A DNA stretch of 64,000 nucleotides from Roseomonas gilardii subsp. gilardii. Its GTDB lineage: Bacteria; Pseudomonadota; Alphaproteobacteria; Acetobacterales; Acetobacteraceae. The notes under the pieces are model-generated. The model had not been told where the DNA came from. It did not search any database and was given only the letters and a program-made list of their open reading frames with translations. Below, piece by piece: positions 17,505 to 27,494 of the stretch (position 1 is its first letter; each line of letters opens with the position of its first letter). The stretch spans positions 3,340,501-3,404,500 of the forward strand of contig NZ_CP095554.1 in the NCBI RefSeq assembly GCF_023078375.1, given 5' to 3'. The position numbers and the translations under genes were made by a program.

Positions 17505-18935
17505 ATGACAGCTGCCGCTGCGTCTCTCATCCCTGTCGTCCTCTGCGGAGGAACCGGCACCCGGCTTTGGCCCCTGTCGCGTGAGGGATACCCGAAGCAG
17601 TTCTGGCCGCTCGCCGGCGAGAAGACCATGCTTCAGGCCACCGCGAGCCGCGCCCAGGGCCCTGGCTTCGCGCCCCCCATCCTGGTCGCCTCGGAACCGC
17701 ACCGCTTCCTAGTGGCCGAGCAGTTGCGCGAGGACGGCATCGAGGACGCCCGCATCGTCCTGGAGCCGGAGGGCCGCAACTCCGCCCCCGCCATCGCCGC
17801 CGCCGCCGTGATCGCCGCGGAGCAGGACCCGCGCGCCATCCTCTGGATCATGGCCGCAGACGCCGTGATCGGTGACAAGGACGCGCTGCTGGAGGCGGTG
17901 AAGCTGGCCGCCGAGGCCGCCCAGGCCGGCTCCATCGTGGCCTTCGGCATGAAGCCGACCGCGCCCGAGACGGGCTATGGCTACATCGAGGCCGGCGACC
18001 CGCTGCCGCAGGTCGAAGGCCTCTTCAAGATCAAGAGCTTCGTCGAGAAGCCGGACGCCGCCACCGCCCGCCACTTCCTGGAAGGCGGCCGCCACCTCTG
18101 GAACTCCGGCATGTTCGTGGCCTCCGCCGCGACCTGGCTGGCGGAGCTGGAGCGCCTGGCGCCCGAGCTGATGGAGGCCGTCCGCGCCTCGGTGGAGGGC
18201 GCCAAGCGCGACCTCGACTTCGTGCGCCTCGACGCCAAGGCCTTCTGCAAGGCCCCCTCCATCTCCATCGACTACGCGGTGATGGAGAAGACCCCGCATG
18301 CCGTGGTCGTCCCCGCCTCGCTCGGCTGGTCCGATGTCGGCTCCTGGGACGCACTCTGGGCCGTCTCGCCCAAGGACGAGAAGAACAACGCCACCCACGG
18401 TCCGGTCCACCTGGTGGATGCCGAGGGCTGCTTCGTCCGCTCCGAGGGCATGCTCACCGGCGTGGTCGGCCTCAAGGACGCCGTGATCGTCGTCACCGAG
18501 GACGCCGTGCTCGCCATGTCCCGCGACAAGGCGCAGGACGTGAAGAAGCTGGTGGAGAAGCTCAAGGCCGCCGGCATCAAGGAAGCCACCGAGCATCGCC
18601 GCGCCTATCGCCCCTGGGGCCACTACGAGGGCCTGATCCTCGGCAACCGCTTCCAGGTGAAGAAGATCCAGGTCCGCCCGGGCCAGAAGCTCAGCCTGCA
18701 GAAGCACCACCACCGGGCCGAGCACTGGGTCGTGGTGAACGGCACCGCCATCGTGGAGCGGGATTCCGAGCGCATCCTCGTCCGCGAGAACGAGAGCGTC
18801 TACCTGCCGCTGGGCTGCGTCCACCGCATGGAGAACCCGGGCATGATCCCGCTGACCCTGATCGAGGTGCAGTCGGGCTCCTATCTCGGCGAGGACGACA
18901 TCGTCCGCTACGAGGACAGCTACGGCCGGGCCTGA
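17505..18935 (+). CDS. manC: Mannose-1-phosphate guanylyltransferase / mannose-6-phosphate isomerase
   Basis: This bifunctional type II PMI/GMP enzyme (476 residues) makes GDP-mannose for exopolysaccharide and LPS. The N-terminal nucleotidyltransferase domain has LCGGTGTRLWPLSREGYPKQ at about 14-33, and FVEKP near residue 182. The C-terminal cupin isomerase domain starts at about 350, with RPWGHYEGL, QVRPGQKLSLQKHHHRAEHW and the metal-binding His cluster. A typical ending (IVRYEDSYGR) is present. It is a single gene between two terminators, with no other polysaccharide genes nearby. Confidence 0.93.
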   Translation: MTAAAASLIPVVLCGGTGTRLWPLSREGYPKQFWPLAGEKTMLQATASRAQGPGFAPPILVASEPHRFLVAEQLREDGIEDARIVLEPEGRNSAPAIAAAAVIAAEQDPRAILWIMAADAVIGDKDALLEAVKLAAEAAQAGSIVAFGMKPTAPETGYGYIEAGDPLPQVEGLFKIKSFVEKPDAATARHFLEGGRHLWNSGMFVASAATWLAELERLAPELMEAVRASVEGAKRDLDFVRLDAKAFCKAPSISIDYAVMEKTPHAVVVPASLGWSDVGSWDALWAVSPKDEKNNATHGPVHLVDAEGCFVRSEGMLTGVVGLKDAVIVVTEDAVLAMSRDKAQDVKKLVEKLKAAGIKEATEHRRAYRPWGHYEGLILGNRFQVKKIQVRPGQKLSLQKHHHRAEHWVVVNGTAIVERDSERILVRENESVYLPLGCVHRMENPGMIPLTLIEVQSGSYLGEDDIVRYEDSYGRA

Positions 18936-18980
18936 GGCCCAGCCCTTCCCCGGCTGGCACCCGCCACCCGGTACGGAACA

Positions 18981-19019
18981 CGGAGACGGGCGCTTCCTGC
19001 CGGGGAGCGCCCGTTTCCG
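18981..19019 (+). terminator. Terminator after manC
   Basis: A 14-bp stem (CGGAGACGGGCGCT / AGCGCCCGTTTCCG, one G-T wobble) with an 11-base loop lies 46 bases after the manC stop. Only a TTTCC stretch follows, so the U-tract is weak. Confidence 0.55.
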
Positions 19020-19024
19020 TTCCA

Positions 19025-19191
19025 GGACTGCCGGCCTGGGCGTTTCCGCCCGGGCCAGCACCGCACTCAACGCTGCCTTGCGGGCGGAGGGGCTGACGGT
19101 GCCCGATCCGGAGATCACACTCTCCACCCTCGGCGGCGGTCCCCACTGCCCGGCCCCCCCTATCACGCGAAGCGGAGCGAAACGCCCATGA
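19025..19191 (+). pseudogene. Coding-like remnant ending in GGGPHC, uncertain
   Basis: The stretch after the manC terminator is open in one frame and reads like protein: LGVSARASTALNAALRAEG, then LTVPDPEITLSTLGGGPHC. The GG(G)xHC ending recalls the catalytic cysteine near the C-terminus of guanidino-group-modifying enzymes (arginine deiminase/dimethylargininase type). There is no start codon in a sensible place and the frame runs back through the terminator hairpin. If real, it is a decayed 3' fragment. It may also be chance in GC-rich DNA. Confidence 0.2.
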
Positions 19192-20579
19192 ACATCCAGT
19201 CGAGGCCCGTGGACCAGGTGATCGCCGAGGCCCGCGAATTCCTGGGCGACCGCCTCTCCACAAACCAGGCGGTGCGGGAACAGCACAGCCGGGGGGAGGA
19301 CACCACCACCCCCACCCTGCCCGACGCCGTCGCCTATGCGCAGACCACCGAGGAGGTCTCCCGCCTCCTCGCCCTCTGCCACCGGCATGAGGTGCCCGTG
19401 ACCGCCTTCGGCGCCGGCACCTCGCTGGAAGGCCATGCCAACCCCGTCCGCGCCGGCATCAGCCTGGACCTGTCGCGCATGGACCGCATCCTGGAGGTCA
19501 GCCAGGAGGACATGGACTGCCTGATCGAGCCGGGCGTCACCCGCCACCAGCTCAACGACCACCTGCGCGACCAGGGCCTGTTCTTCCCGGTCGATCCCGG
19601 CAGCCACTGCACCATCGGCGGCATGTGCGCGACCCGCGCCTCCGGCACCAACGCCGTGCGCTACGGCACGATCCGCGAGAATGTCATGGGGCTGGAGGTC
19701 GTCCTCGCCGACGGCCGCGTCATCAACACCGGCTCCCGCACCCGCAAGGCCGCCAACGGCTACGACCTCACCCGCCTGGTCATCGGCTCCGAGGGCACGC
19801 TCGGCATCATCACGAAAATCCGCCTGCGCCTGCACGGCATCCCGGAGGCCACCTCGGCCGCGGTCTGCCAGTTCCAGACCCTGCGCGGCGCCGTGGAATG
19901 CGTCATCGCCACCATGCAGGCCAGCATCCCCGTCGCCCGCATCGAGCTGGCGGACGAGATCCAGATGGAAGCCTGCATCCGCTACTCCAGGCTGGAAGGC
20001 TACCAGCCCCTGCCCACCCTCTTCCTGGAATTCCACGGCTCGCCCTCCGGCGTGCAGGAACAGGCGGAAACGGTTCAGGAACTGGCCGACGGCTTCGGCG
20101 GCAGCGGCTTCGCCTGGGCCACGGATGCGGAAACCCGCAACCGGCTCTGGAAGGCCCGGCATGACGCCTACTGGGCCGCGGTCGCGCTGAAGCCCGGCTC
20201 GCGCGGCATGGCCACCGATGTCTGCGTGCCCATCTCCCGCCTCGCCGAGGCCATCGTCGGCGCGAAGGAGGACATCCTCGCCTCCGGCATGACCGCGCCC
20301 ATCGTCGGCCATGTCGGCGACGGCAACTTCCACACCACGATCCTGGTGGACCAGGAGGCCCCCACGGCGCAGGACCGCGCCTGGGAGCTGGACAAGAAGA
20401 TCGTCGCCCGCGGCCTTTCCCTCGGCGGCACCTGCTCCGGCGAGCATGGTGTGGGCCTCGGCAAGCGGGAGTTCCTGGAGACCGAGCATGGCCCCGAGGC
20501 CCTGGCGGTGATGCGCTCCATCAAGACGGCGCTGGACCCCAAGGGCATCCTGAACCCGGGCAAGATCTTCCGGAACTGA
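19188..20579 (+). CDS. FAD-linked oxidase, GlcD/D-lactate dehydrogenase (cytochrome) type
   Basis: This 463-residue flavoprotein oxidises 2-hydroxy acids such as D-lactate or glycolate. Its FAD_binding_4 (PCMH) domain covers about 45-225 (FGAGTSLEGHANPV; the flavin-contact stretch TIGGMCATRASGTNAVRYG; IGSEGTLGIITKI). Its C-terminal FAD-oxidase domain has GHVGDGNFHTTILVD and CSGEHGVGLGKREFL. The ending DPKGILNPGKIF is conserved. No glcE or glcF accessory genes follow, so a single-subunit D-lactate dehydrogenase or similar enzyme is more likely than the glycolate oxidase complex. Start ATG 19188. Confidence 0.88.
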   Translation: MNIQSRPVDQVIAEAREFLGDRLSTNQAVREQHSRGEDTTTPTLPDAVAYAQTTEEVSRLLALCHRHEVPVTAFGAGTSLEGHANPVRAGISLDLSRMDRILEVSQEDMDCLIEPGVTRHQLNDHLRDQGLFFPVDPGSHCTIGGMCATRASGTNAVRYGTIRENVMGLEVVLADGRVINTGSRTRKAANGYDLTRLVIGSEGTLGIITKIRLRLHGIPEATSAAVCQFQTLRGAVECVIATMQASIPVARIELADEIQMEACIRYSRLEGYQPLPTLFLEFHGSPSGVQEQAETVQELADGFGGSGFAWATDAETRNRLWKARHDAYWAAVALKPGSRGMATDVCVPISRLAEAIVGAKEDILASGMTAPIVGHVGDGNFHTTILVDQEAPTAQDRAWELDKKIVARGLSLGGTCSGEHGVGLGKREFLETEHGPEALAVMRSIKTALDPKGILNPGKIFRN

Positions 20580-20715
20580 CGCCTCCTCCTCCCCCGGCGC
20601 CCAGCGGCGCCGGGGGGGGGCCGCCCCGAAAGACTGGAACGGCCCGGCCGCCGCCGGAATGCCCGAGGGGTGACGAACACCCCCGGGCGGATCACGGGAA
20701 GGAAGACGCCCCCTC

Positions 20716-22011
20716 ATGTCACGGCCCCATCCACGACCAGAGGCCACACCCCCGGCCGCCCCACGGGCCACCCCAAGGACGGGGACCGCCGCCGAGGCCG
20801 GCGCCGGCTTCGTCCTGCCGGTCCTCGCCCTGGCGCTCGGCCACATGCTGTCCAACGCGCTGCGCACCCTGCCGGCCATCGCCGCCGACCGCATCCAGAT
20901 CGACCTCGGGCTGACGGCGGAGGGCCTCTCCAGCCTCACCGGCTCCTATCACATCGCCTTCGCCCTGGGTCAGATCCCCGTCGGCGTGGCGCTGGACCGC
21001 TTCGGCGTGCGGCCGGTCTCGCTGGCCCTGCTCGCGATCGTCTGCGCCGGCACGCTGATCGCCGCCCTGGCCGGCGGGCCGGCCGGCTTCCTGCTCGCCC
21101 AGATCGTCCTCGGCTTCGGCTGCGCGGGCGCGCTGATCGCCCCGATGACCCTGGCCGCCAAGCGCATGAGCCCGGCCCGCTTCGGCCTCTGGAGCGGGCT
21201 GATCCAGGCCGTCGGCAACACGGGCATGCTGCTCTCCGCCTCCCCCCTCGCCTGGCTGGTGGAGCAGGAGGGCTGGCGCGCCGGCTTCTGGGCGGCGCTC
21301 GGCTTCGGCCTCTTCGCCCTGGCCTGCACCGCCCTGCTGGTGCGGGACCGGCCGCTGCCCGGCACCGAGAGCCACCGCTCCCTGCTGGGCGACGCGATCG
21401 AGGTGCTGCGCCTCGCCGTCTCGCGCCGCCTGCGCGGGGCGGTGGTGCTGGCCTTCTGCTCCTTTGCCATCGTGGTCTGCCTGCGCGGCCTCTGGGGCGG
21501 CCCCTGGCTGATGCTGGACAAGGGGCTGGACCGCCTGCACACGGGCCATGTCCTGCTGCTGGCGACCCTGGCCCTGATCCTCGGCACCATCGGCTGGGGC
21601 CTGGTGGACCGCCGGCACGAGGGCTGGCGCCGCCGCCTGCTGATCAGCGGGCACCTCACCGCCGCCGCCGCCATCGGCCTGCTGGTCGCGGGCGGCCCGG
21701 ACGGTCTCCTCGGCCCCCTGCCGGTGGGCTGGGACCTCGCCATGCTCACCCTCTTCGGCCTCAGCATCGGCGTGCAGCTGATCTTCGCCGCCACCCGCGC
21801 CCTGGTGCCGCCGGAACAGACGGGCAAGGCGCTTTCCGCGGTGAACCTGTCCTTCTTCCTCGGGGCCGCCGTGCTCCAGCCCGGCTCCGGCATGGTGGCC
21901 AGCCGGGCGGGCACCGGCGCGGCGCTGCTCTTCCTGGCGCTGGTGGTGGTGCTCTGCACCCTGGTCTTCGCCTGGCTGGGGCGCCCCAGCCCCACACCGG
22001 CCCAATCCTGA
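20716..22011 (+). CDS. MFS transporter
   Basis: This is a 431-residue, 12-helix major facilitator. Between TM2 and TM3 it has the MFS loop in the form GVALDRFGVRPV, and the GSYHIAFALGQIPVG helix fits the NarK/CynX-like or hexuronate-like clades. Residues 1-30 are an unstructured Pro/Arg-rich cytoplasmic extension. The substrate is not inferable. It follows the D-lactate-dehydrogenase-like gene by 136 bp on the same strand, so transport of that enzyme's hydroxy-acid substrate is possible but unproven. Confidence 0.83.
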   Translation: MSRPHPRPEATPPAAPRATPRTGTAAEAGAGFVLPVLALALGHMLSNALRTLPAIAADRIQIDLGLTAEGLSSLTGSYHIAFALGQIPVGVALDRFGVRPVSLALLAIVCAGTLIAALAGGPAGFLLAQIVLGFGCAGALIAPMTLAAKRMSPARFGLWSGLIQAVGNTGMLLSASPLAWLVEQEGWRAGFWAALGFGLFALACTALLVRDRPLPGTESHRSLLGDAIEVLRLAVSRRLRGAVVLAFCSFAIVVCLRGLWGGPWLMLDKGLDRLHTGHVLLLATLALILGTIGWGLVDRRHEGWRRRLLISGHLTAAAAIGLLVAGGPDGLLGPLPVGWDLAMLTLFGLSIGVQLIFAATRALVPPEQTGKALSAVNLSFFLGAAVLQPGSGMVASRAGTGAALLFLALVVVLCTLVFAWLGRPSPTPAQS

Positions 22012-22470
22012 CCTGGCCGCGCGGGTGGGGGAGCGGCACGAAGCCCTCCACCTGCCCCACGAGATCGTTAACACCCCGCCGACGATAAGGGATTGTCGCG
22101 CCGCGCCCCGGATGGCGAGTTGCCATCCCGCAGTCTGCGCGGAGAGTGCCATCGTGCGAGGTTCCCTCACCCTCATCCCGCACCGGCCCTGGAAAGGGAA
22201 GGCCGCAGGGAAAGCCATGACGGGACCGGCCGGGGAACATACGCCAGCACAATCATTCACGAATGTAAGTCTTGACCGGCGGCCCTCGCCGGGCCATCCC
22301 TCCGTTTGACGCCCCGCCCCGAATCTGTCCGGGGCCGGAGACGGACAAGAACAACGCCGGAATCCCACTCGCGAGCCCCCGCGGTTCCGCGGGCGGTGCC
22401 GTCCGGAGCCCCATCAGACCGCACCCGGGCCGCTCCCCGGTTGTCCGCGGATACGCCTGGAGTAGCCACG
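22012..22470. other. Intergenic region before the RND adaptor gene
   Basis: No gene is supported. Around 22236-22275 the sequence is A+T-richer and contains ATTC-AC-GAAT (22254-22263) inside a longer ACAT...ATGT arrangement, then TTGACC at 22273. This could be a regulator site and promoter for the efflux genes. No TetR-, MarR- or two-component gene lies next to the pump. Confidence 0.35.
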
Positions 22471-23898
22471 ATGTTGGGACGTATCGCCAAGGGCTCGCTC
22501 GGCCTCTCGCTGGGCTGGTCGGCGCTCCTTGCGCCAGCCACCCTCGTCGCTTCCACCTTCGCCACGCCGGTCCTGCTGCCGTCGCTCGGCCTGTCCGCCC
22601 TGGCCCCCGCGGCCTGGGCCCAGGGCGCGCCACAAGGCCCGCCGGCCGTCGGCGTCATCGAGCTGAAGCCGCGCCCGGTCACGGAAAGCACGGAATTCGT
22701 CGGCCGCGTCGAGGCCACGGACCGCGTGGACCTCAAGGCCCGCGTCACCGGCTTCATGCAGGAGCGCCTGTTCCAGGAAGGCCAGGAGGTCAAGCGCGGC
22801 GACGTGCTCTACCGGCTGGAGCGCCCGCCCTTCGAGGCCCAGGTGGCCCAGGCCCAGGCCTCCGTCGCCTCGGCCGAGGCGGAGCTGACCAATGCCCGCG
22901 TCTCCCTCGCCCGCGCCCAGGACCTGGCGCGCAGCAACTACGGCACCCGCGCCAACCTGGACACGGCGACCGCCCAGGAACGCACCGCCAACGCCAACCT
23001 GCTCTCCGCCCAGGCCCAGCTCCGCGTGGCGCAGATCAACCTCGGCTACACCAACATCATCGCGCCGATCGACGGGCGGATCGGCCGCACCAACCTGACC
23101 ATCGGCAACGTGGTGAGCCCCGATACCGGCACCCTGGCGACCATCGTGTCGCAGGACCCGATGCGCGTCTCCTTCCCCATCAGCTCCCGCGCCGCCACCC
23201 AGCTCTACCAGCGCTATGCCAATCGTGGCGGCATCGACGCCGTGCGCGTCCGTATCCGCCTGAACACCGGCGACCTGTACCCCGAGAGCGGGCGGATCGA
23301 GTTCATCGACAACCAGATCAACCGCAACACGGACACGATCCTGGTGCGCGCCCTCATCGCCAACCCGGTGCGCGGCCACACCCCCAATGGCGGCACGGTG
23401 CCCAGCCGCTCGCTGATCGACGGCCAGTTCGTCAATGTCTATGTCGAGGGCGTGGAGCCGGTGCAGGCCATCGTGGTGCCCCGCGCCGCCGTGCTGCAGG
23501 ACCAGCAGGGCTCCTACGTCTTCATCGTGGACGGGGAGAAGAAGGCCCAGCGCCGCGACGTCACCCTCGGCCGCGCCCTCGGCGCGGATACGGTGGTGGA
23601 GAAGGGCCTGAACCCCGGCGACACCATGATCACCGAGGGCATCCAGCGCGTCCGTCCCGGGCAGGTGGTGAACCCCGCCCCGGCCGCGCCCGCCGCGGCC
23701 CCGGCCGCCGGCCCGGTCCAGCCCGGCAGCGCCCCCGCCGGCAGCGCCCCCGCCGGCAGCGCCCCAACCAGCGCCCCATCCGGCAATGCCCCCGCCGGCA
23801 CGCCCCCGGCCAGCGCCCCGAACGGCGGCAGCCAGCCGGGCGGCAGCCAGGCGCCCTCGACACAGCCGGCCTCCCCGGCCCAGCGGAATCCCGGCTGA
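22471..23898 (+). CDS. RND efflux periplasmic adaptor (membrane fusion protein)
   Basis: This 475-residue protein has a long export signal (hydrophobic to about residue 50, ending AAWAQG) and the hybrid-motif, hairpin and barrel domains of AcrA/MexE-type adaptors. It includes VEATDRVDLKARVTGFMQ and LFQEGQEVKRGDVLYRLE (lipoyl half), an Ala/Gln-rich alpha-hairpin at about 125-180, NLGYTNIIAPIDGRIGR, and VVPRAAVLQDQQGSYVFIVD. The last 75 residues are a low-complexity Pro/Ala/Ser/Gly tail with GSAPA repeats, unusual for the family. The pump gene starts 6 bp after the stop. No outer-membrane factor follows. ATG 22471 was chosen as the first start before the signal sequence. Confidence 0.88.
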   Translation: MLGRIAKGSLGLSLGWSALLAPATLVASTFATPVLLPSLGLSALAPAAWAQGAPQGPPAVGVIELKPRPVTESTEFVGRVEATDRVDLKARVTGFMQERLFQEGQEVKRGDVLYRLERPPFEAQVAQAQASVASAEAELTNARVSLARAQDLARSNYGTRANLDTATAQERTANANLLSAQAQLRVAQINLGYTNIIAPIDGRIGRTNLTIGNVVSPDTGTLATIVSQDPMRVSFPISSRAATQLYQRYANRGGIDAVRVRIRLNTGDLYPESGRIEFIDNQINRNTDTILVRALIANPVRGHTPNGGTVPSRSLIDGQFVNVYVEGVEPVQAIVVPRAAVLQDQQGSYVFIVDGEKKAQRRDVTLGRALGADTVVEKGLNPGDTMITEGIQRVRPGQVVNPAPAAPAAAPAAGPVQPGSAPAGSAPAGSAPTSAPSGNAPAGTPPASAPNGGSQPGGSQAPSTQPASPAQRNPG

Positions 23899-23904
23899 CC
23901 GACG

Positions 23905-26900
23905 ATGATCTCCTCCCTCTTCGTCGACCGGCCGAGGCTGGCCTTCGTCATCTCCATCGTGATCACCATCGCGGGTGCCATCTCGCTGATGCGGATCCCG
24001 GTGGCCCAGTTCCCGGACATCGTGCCGCCCCAGGTGCAGGTCAGCGCCACCTATCCGGGCGCCAATGCCGCGGTGATCGAGAGCACCGTCGCCCAGGTGC
24101 TGGAGGCGCAGATCAACGGCGTCGAGAACATGATCTACATGTCCTCGAAGAGCGCCAATGACGGCACCTACAGCCTCACCGTCTCCTTCTCCCTCGGCAC
24201 CAACGGCGACATCGCCACGGTGAACGTGAACAACCGCGTCCAGGCCGCCCTGGCGCGGCTGCCGCAGGAAGTCCAGCGCAGCGGCGTCACCGTGCGCAAG
24301 CGATCCTCCTCGGTGCTGCTCTTCGCCACCCTCTATTCCGAGGGCAACGCGCAGTCGCCGCTCTTCCTGTCGAACTACTTCACCATCAACATGAAGGACA
24401 CGATAGCCCGCGTCCCGGGCGTGGGCGACGTGTCGATCTTCGGCGCGCAGGACTATTCCATGCGCGTCTGGTTCAACGTGGACCGCCTGGTCAGCCTGAA
24501 CCTCACCCCCTCCGACATCGTCGCGGCGGTGCAGGCGCAGAACGTGCAGGCCGCGGTGGGCCGCCTGGGCGGCCAGCCCGCGCCGGACACGCAGCAGTTC
24601 CAGATGACGCTGCAGACCCAGGGGCGCCTGACCAGCCCCGAGGAATTCGGCAACATCATCATCCGCGCCAACACGGACGGCTCGGTGCTGCGGCTGCGCG
24701 ACATCGCGCGGCTGGAGCTCGGCGCGCAGACCATGGAGACGGAGAACCGCTTCAACGGCCAGCCCTCCGTCGCCTTCGCGGTCTACCTGTCGCCGGGCGC
24801 CAACGCGGTGAACGTCGCCGCCGCCGTGCACAAGACGCTGGAACAGCTCAGCCAGCGCTTCCCCACGGGGATGAAGACCCAGGTCTTCTACGACACCACC
24901 GACTTCGTGAACGACACGATCCACGAGGTCATCCGCACCCTGATCGAGGCCTTCGTCCTCGTCGTCGCGGTGGTGTTCTTCTTCCTCGGCTCCTGGCGCG
25001 CCACCATCGTGCCGACCATCGCCGTGCCGGTCAGCCTGATCGGCGCCTTCATCGTGCTGCTCGGCCTCGGCTACTCGGCCAACACCATCTCGCTGCTCGC
25101 CATGGTGCTGGCCATCGGCATCGTGGTCGACGACGCCATCGTGGTGGTCGAGAATGTCGAGCGCGTGATGGAGGAGGAACCCCACCTCACCCCGGCCGAG
25201 GCCACCAAGAAGGCGATGAGCGAGATCACCGCGCCGATCATCGCCATCACCCTGGTGCTGCTCTCGGTCTTCGTGCCGATCGCCTTCATCCCCGGCCTTT
25301 CGGGCGAGATGTTCCGCCAGTTCGCGGTGACCATCTCCGCCTCGATGCTGATCTCGGCGGTCAACGCCCTGTCGCTCTCGCCGGCGCTGTGCTCCATCCT
25401 GCTGCGGCCGAGCCCCCATGCGGCCCATGGCGGCGGCCGGCGCGGCATCATGGGCCGCGTCCTGAACGGCATCGACTGGACCCGCGACCGCTATGCCGGG
25501 ATCGTGGCGCGGCTGGTCCGCGTCTCCGCCCTGTCGGTGCTGCTGATCGCGGTGCTGGCCTTCGGCACCTGGGAACTGTCGCGCCGCACCCCCACGGGCT
25601 TCCTGCCCGCGGAGGACCAGGGCGCCTTCTTCGTCCAGGCCCAGCTCCCCCGCCGCCAGCGTCTCCCGCTCGCGCGAGGTGGCCCGGCAGATCGAGGACA
25701 TGGTCCGGCAGAACCCGGCCGTGCTGGGCACCCTCTCGGTGGTCGGCTTCTCCCTCATCGACGGCGGCGCCCAGTCCAACTCCGCCTTCGTCGTGGTGCG
25801 CATGAAGCCCTTCGCCGACCGGGAGGGCGCCATGGGCAGCGTCCAGGCCGCCATCGGCCGCGTCTTCGGCCAGGTGCAGTCCATCCGCACCGCCAATGCC
25901 TTCGCCTTCAACGTGCCGCCCATCCAGGGCCTCGGCACCGGCGGCGGCTTCGAATACGTGCTGCAGGACTATGAGGGCCGTTCGCCCGCCGATCTCGGCT
26001 CCGCCGCCCTGGGGCTGATCGCGGCGGCGAACCAGGACCCGCGCCTGTCGGCGGTCTTCACCACCTTCACCGCCAACACGCCGAGCCTCTACCTCGACGT
26101 GGACCGCGACAAGGCACAGGCCCTCCAGGTGCCGATCAGCAGCATCTTCTCCACGCTGCAATCGACCCTCGGCGGCTACTACGTGAACGACTTCAACCTC
26201 TTCGGCCGCACCTGGCAGGTGAACCTGCAGGCCGAGTTCCCCGACCGCGCCAATGTCGAGGACCTGTGGCGCATCTTCATCCGCAACTCGAACGGGGAGA
26301 TGGTCCCGCTCAGCGCCCTGGCCACGGCCCGGGTGGTGCTGGGGCCGCAGACCATCGGCCGCTACAACAACTACCGCGCCATCACCATCCAGGGCTCGCC
26401 GCGCGCCGGCGTCTCCTCGGGCGATGCGCTGAACGCGATGCAGGAACTGTCGGGCCGCACCCTGCCCGCCGGCTACGGCTTCGAATGGACCGGCACCGCC
26501 TACCAGGAACGCCTGGCCTCCGGCCAGACGGGCATCATCCTGGCGCTCGCCGTGCTCTTCGCCTTCCTCTTCCTCGTGGCCCTCTACGAGAGCTGGACCA
26601 TCCCGGTGCCGGTGCTGCTCTCGGTGATCGTGGCCATCACCGGCGCCTTCCTCGGCGTGCTGTTCAGCGGGCTCTCGCTGGACATCTACGCCCAGATCGG
26701 CCTCGTCGTGCTCATCGCCCTCGCGGCGAAGAACGGCATCCTGATCGTGGAATTCGCCAAGGAGGCCCGGGAGGGCGGCAAGAGCATCCGCGAGGCCGCC
26801 ATCGAGGGATCGCGCCTGCGCTTCCGCGCGATCATGATGACCTCGATCGCCTTCATCCTCGGCCTGTTGCCGCTGGTGACGGCGACCGGCGCCGCCGCCG

Positions 26901-27223
26901 CCTCCCGCCGCGCGGTGGGCACGCCCGTCTTCTGGGGCATGCTCGCCGCCTCGCTGGTCGGCATCTTCTTCATCCCCATGCTCTACGTGACCTTCCAGTC
27001 CCTGCGCGAGCGCGTGAAGGGCTGGATGGGCAGCACCGGGGAGACCGCCCGCCGGCCCAGCCGGCGGCCTGATCGCGGAAGACACGCACCGGGACGGGCC
27101 CCGCCCGCCCCGGTGCCCGCGCCGCCCTATGCCACGGCGCGGAACCCCAGGACGAAGTCGATCACCTCGTCGAGCGGCATCTCGCAGGGCCGCAGCAGCG
27201 CCTTGCCTTCCCTGCCCAGATAG
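23905..27223 (+). pseudogene. RND efflux pump, AcrB/MexF type, frameshifted
   Basis: This is a tripartite-pump inner-membrane transporter. Residues from ATG 23905 follow the family: MISSLFVDRPRLAFVISIVI, the porter domain, and TM4 with the proton-relay aspartates (AIGIVVDDAIVVVENVERV). The frame continues to [15 protein letters not shown], then breaks at a C5 run, 25647-25651. Homology resumes one base on ([12 protein letters not shown], then VVRMKPF and [20 protein letters not shown]). Removing one C gives an alignment-perfect [13 protein letters not shown]. The downstream frame runs to 27223, 97 bp into the convergent gene. The last 60 or so residues look random, so the true stop may be near 27072 with a second indel. 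As sequenced, the pump is truncated. Confidence 0.85.
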
Positions 27224-27399
27224 ATGTTGCAGCTGATCCGGCCGGTGCCGCCCAGCTCCTCACCATACAGCCAGCGCCGGCGGCCATCGCCCGAACTGGC
27301 GAGCGTGACGCCATAGCGCCGGCCGGCATAACGCCCCTCGCTGTAGCCCTGCGGCAGCCTTCCCAGCCTCGCCAGGAAGGCCTCGACCCTGTCGCTCAT
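27127..27399 (-). CDS. Conserved hypothetical protein, 90 residues
   Basis: This small cytoplasmic protein reads [20 protein letters not shown], then [21 protein letters not shown], and ends [20 protein letters not shown]. It has no signal or TM segment. The pattern ([34 protein letters not shown]) looks like a compact, conserved alphaproteobacterial domain, but I cannot name a function. It diverges from the IS5-like protein gene; the 95-bp gap contains a perfect dyad. It overlaps the 3' extension of the RND pump frame. Confidence 0.65.
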   Translation of the reverse strand: MSDRVEAFLARLGRLPQGYSEGRYAGRRYGVTLASSGDGRRRWLYGEELGGTGRISCNIYLGREGKALLRPCEMPLDEVIDFVLGFRAVA

Positions 27400-27469
27400 G
27401 GCGCGACAACGTCCAGGGACATCCGATGTCCCCCCGGTTCATGCACAGGCCCGAAATTCTTGCCAAATT

Positions 27470-27489
27470 AGGAATATTTTGCTATTCCT
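27470..27489. promoter_or_regulatory. Dyad AGGAATA-N6-TATTCCT at the start of the IS5-like gene
   Basis: This perfect 7-bp inverted repeat with a 6-base spacer (TTTTGC) lies in an A+T-rich patch and ends 5 bases before the ATG of the IS5-like HTH protein. Its position over the leader is that of an operator or an mRNA hairpin controlling translation. One half-site, AGGAATA, recurs at 48840-48846, in another A+T-rich patch near an IS5 fragment. Confidence 0.5.
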
Positions 27490-27494
27490 GAGCC

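Noticed and set aside
17709-25938. Very long minus-strand open frames opposite manC, the flavin oxidase, the MFS gene and the RND genes (over 1,000 codons each in places)
   Set aside because: They are antisense to well-recognised genes, have Gly/Ala/Arg/His-biased composition and match no family. GC-rich codon use makes such shadow frames common.
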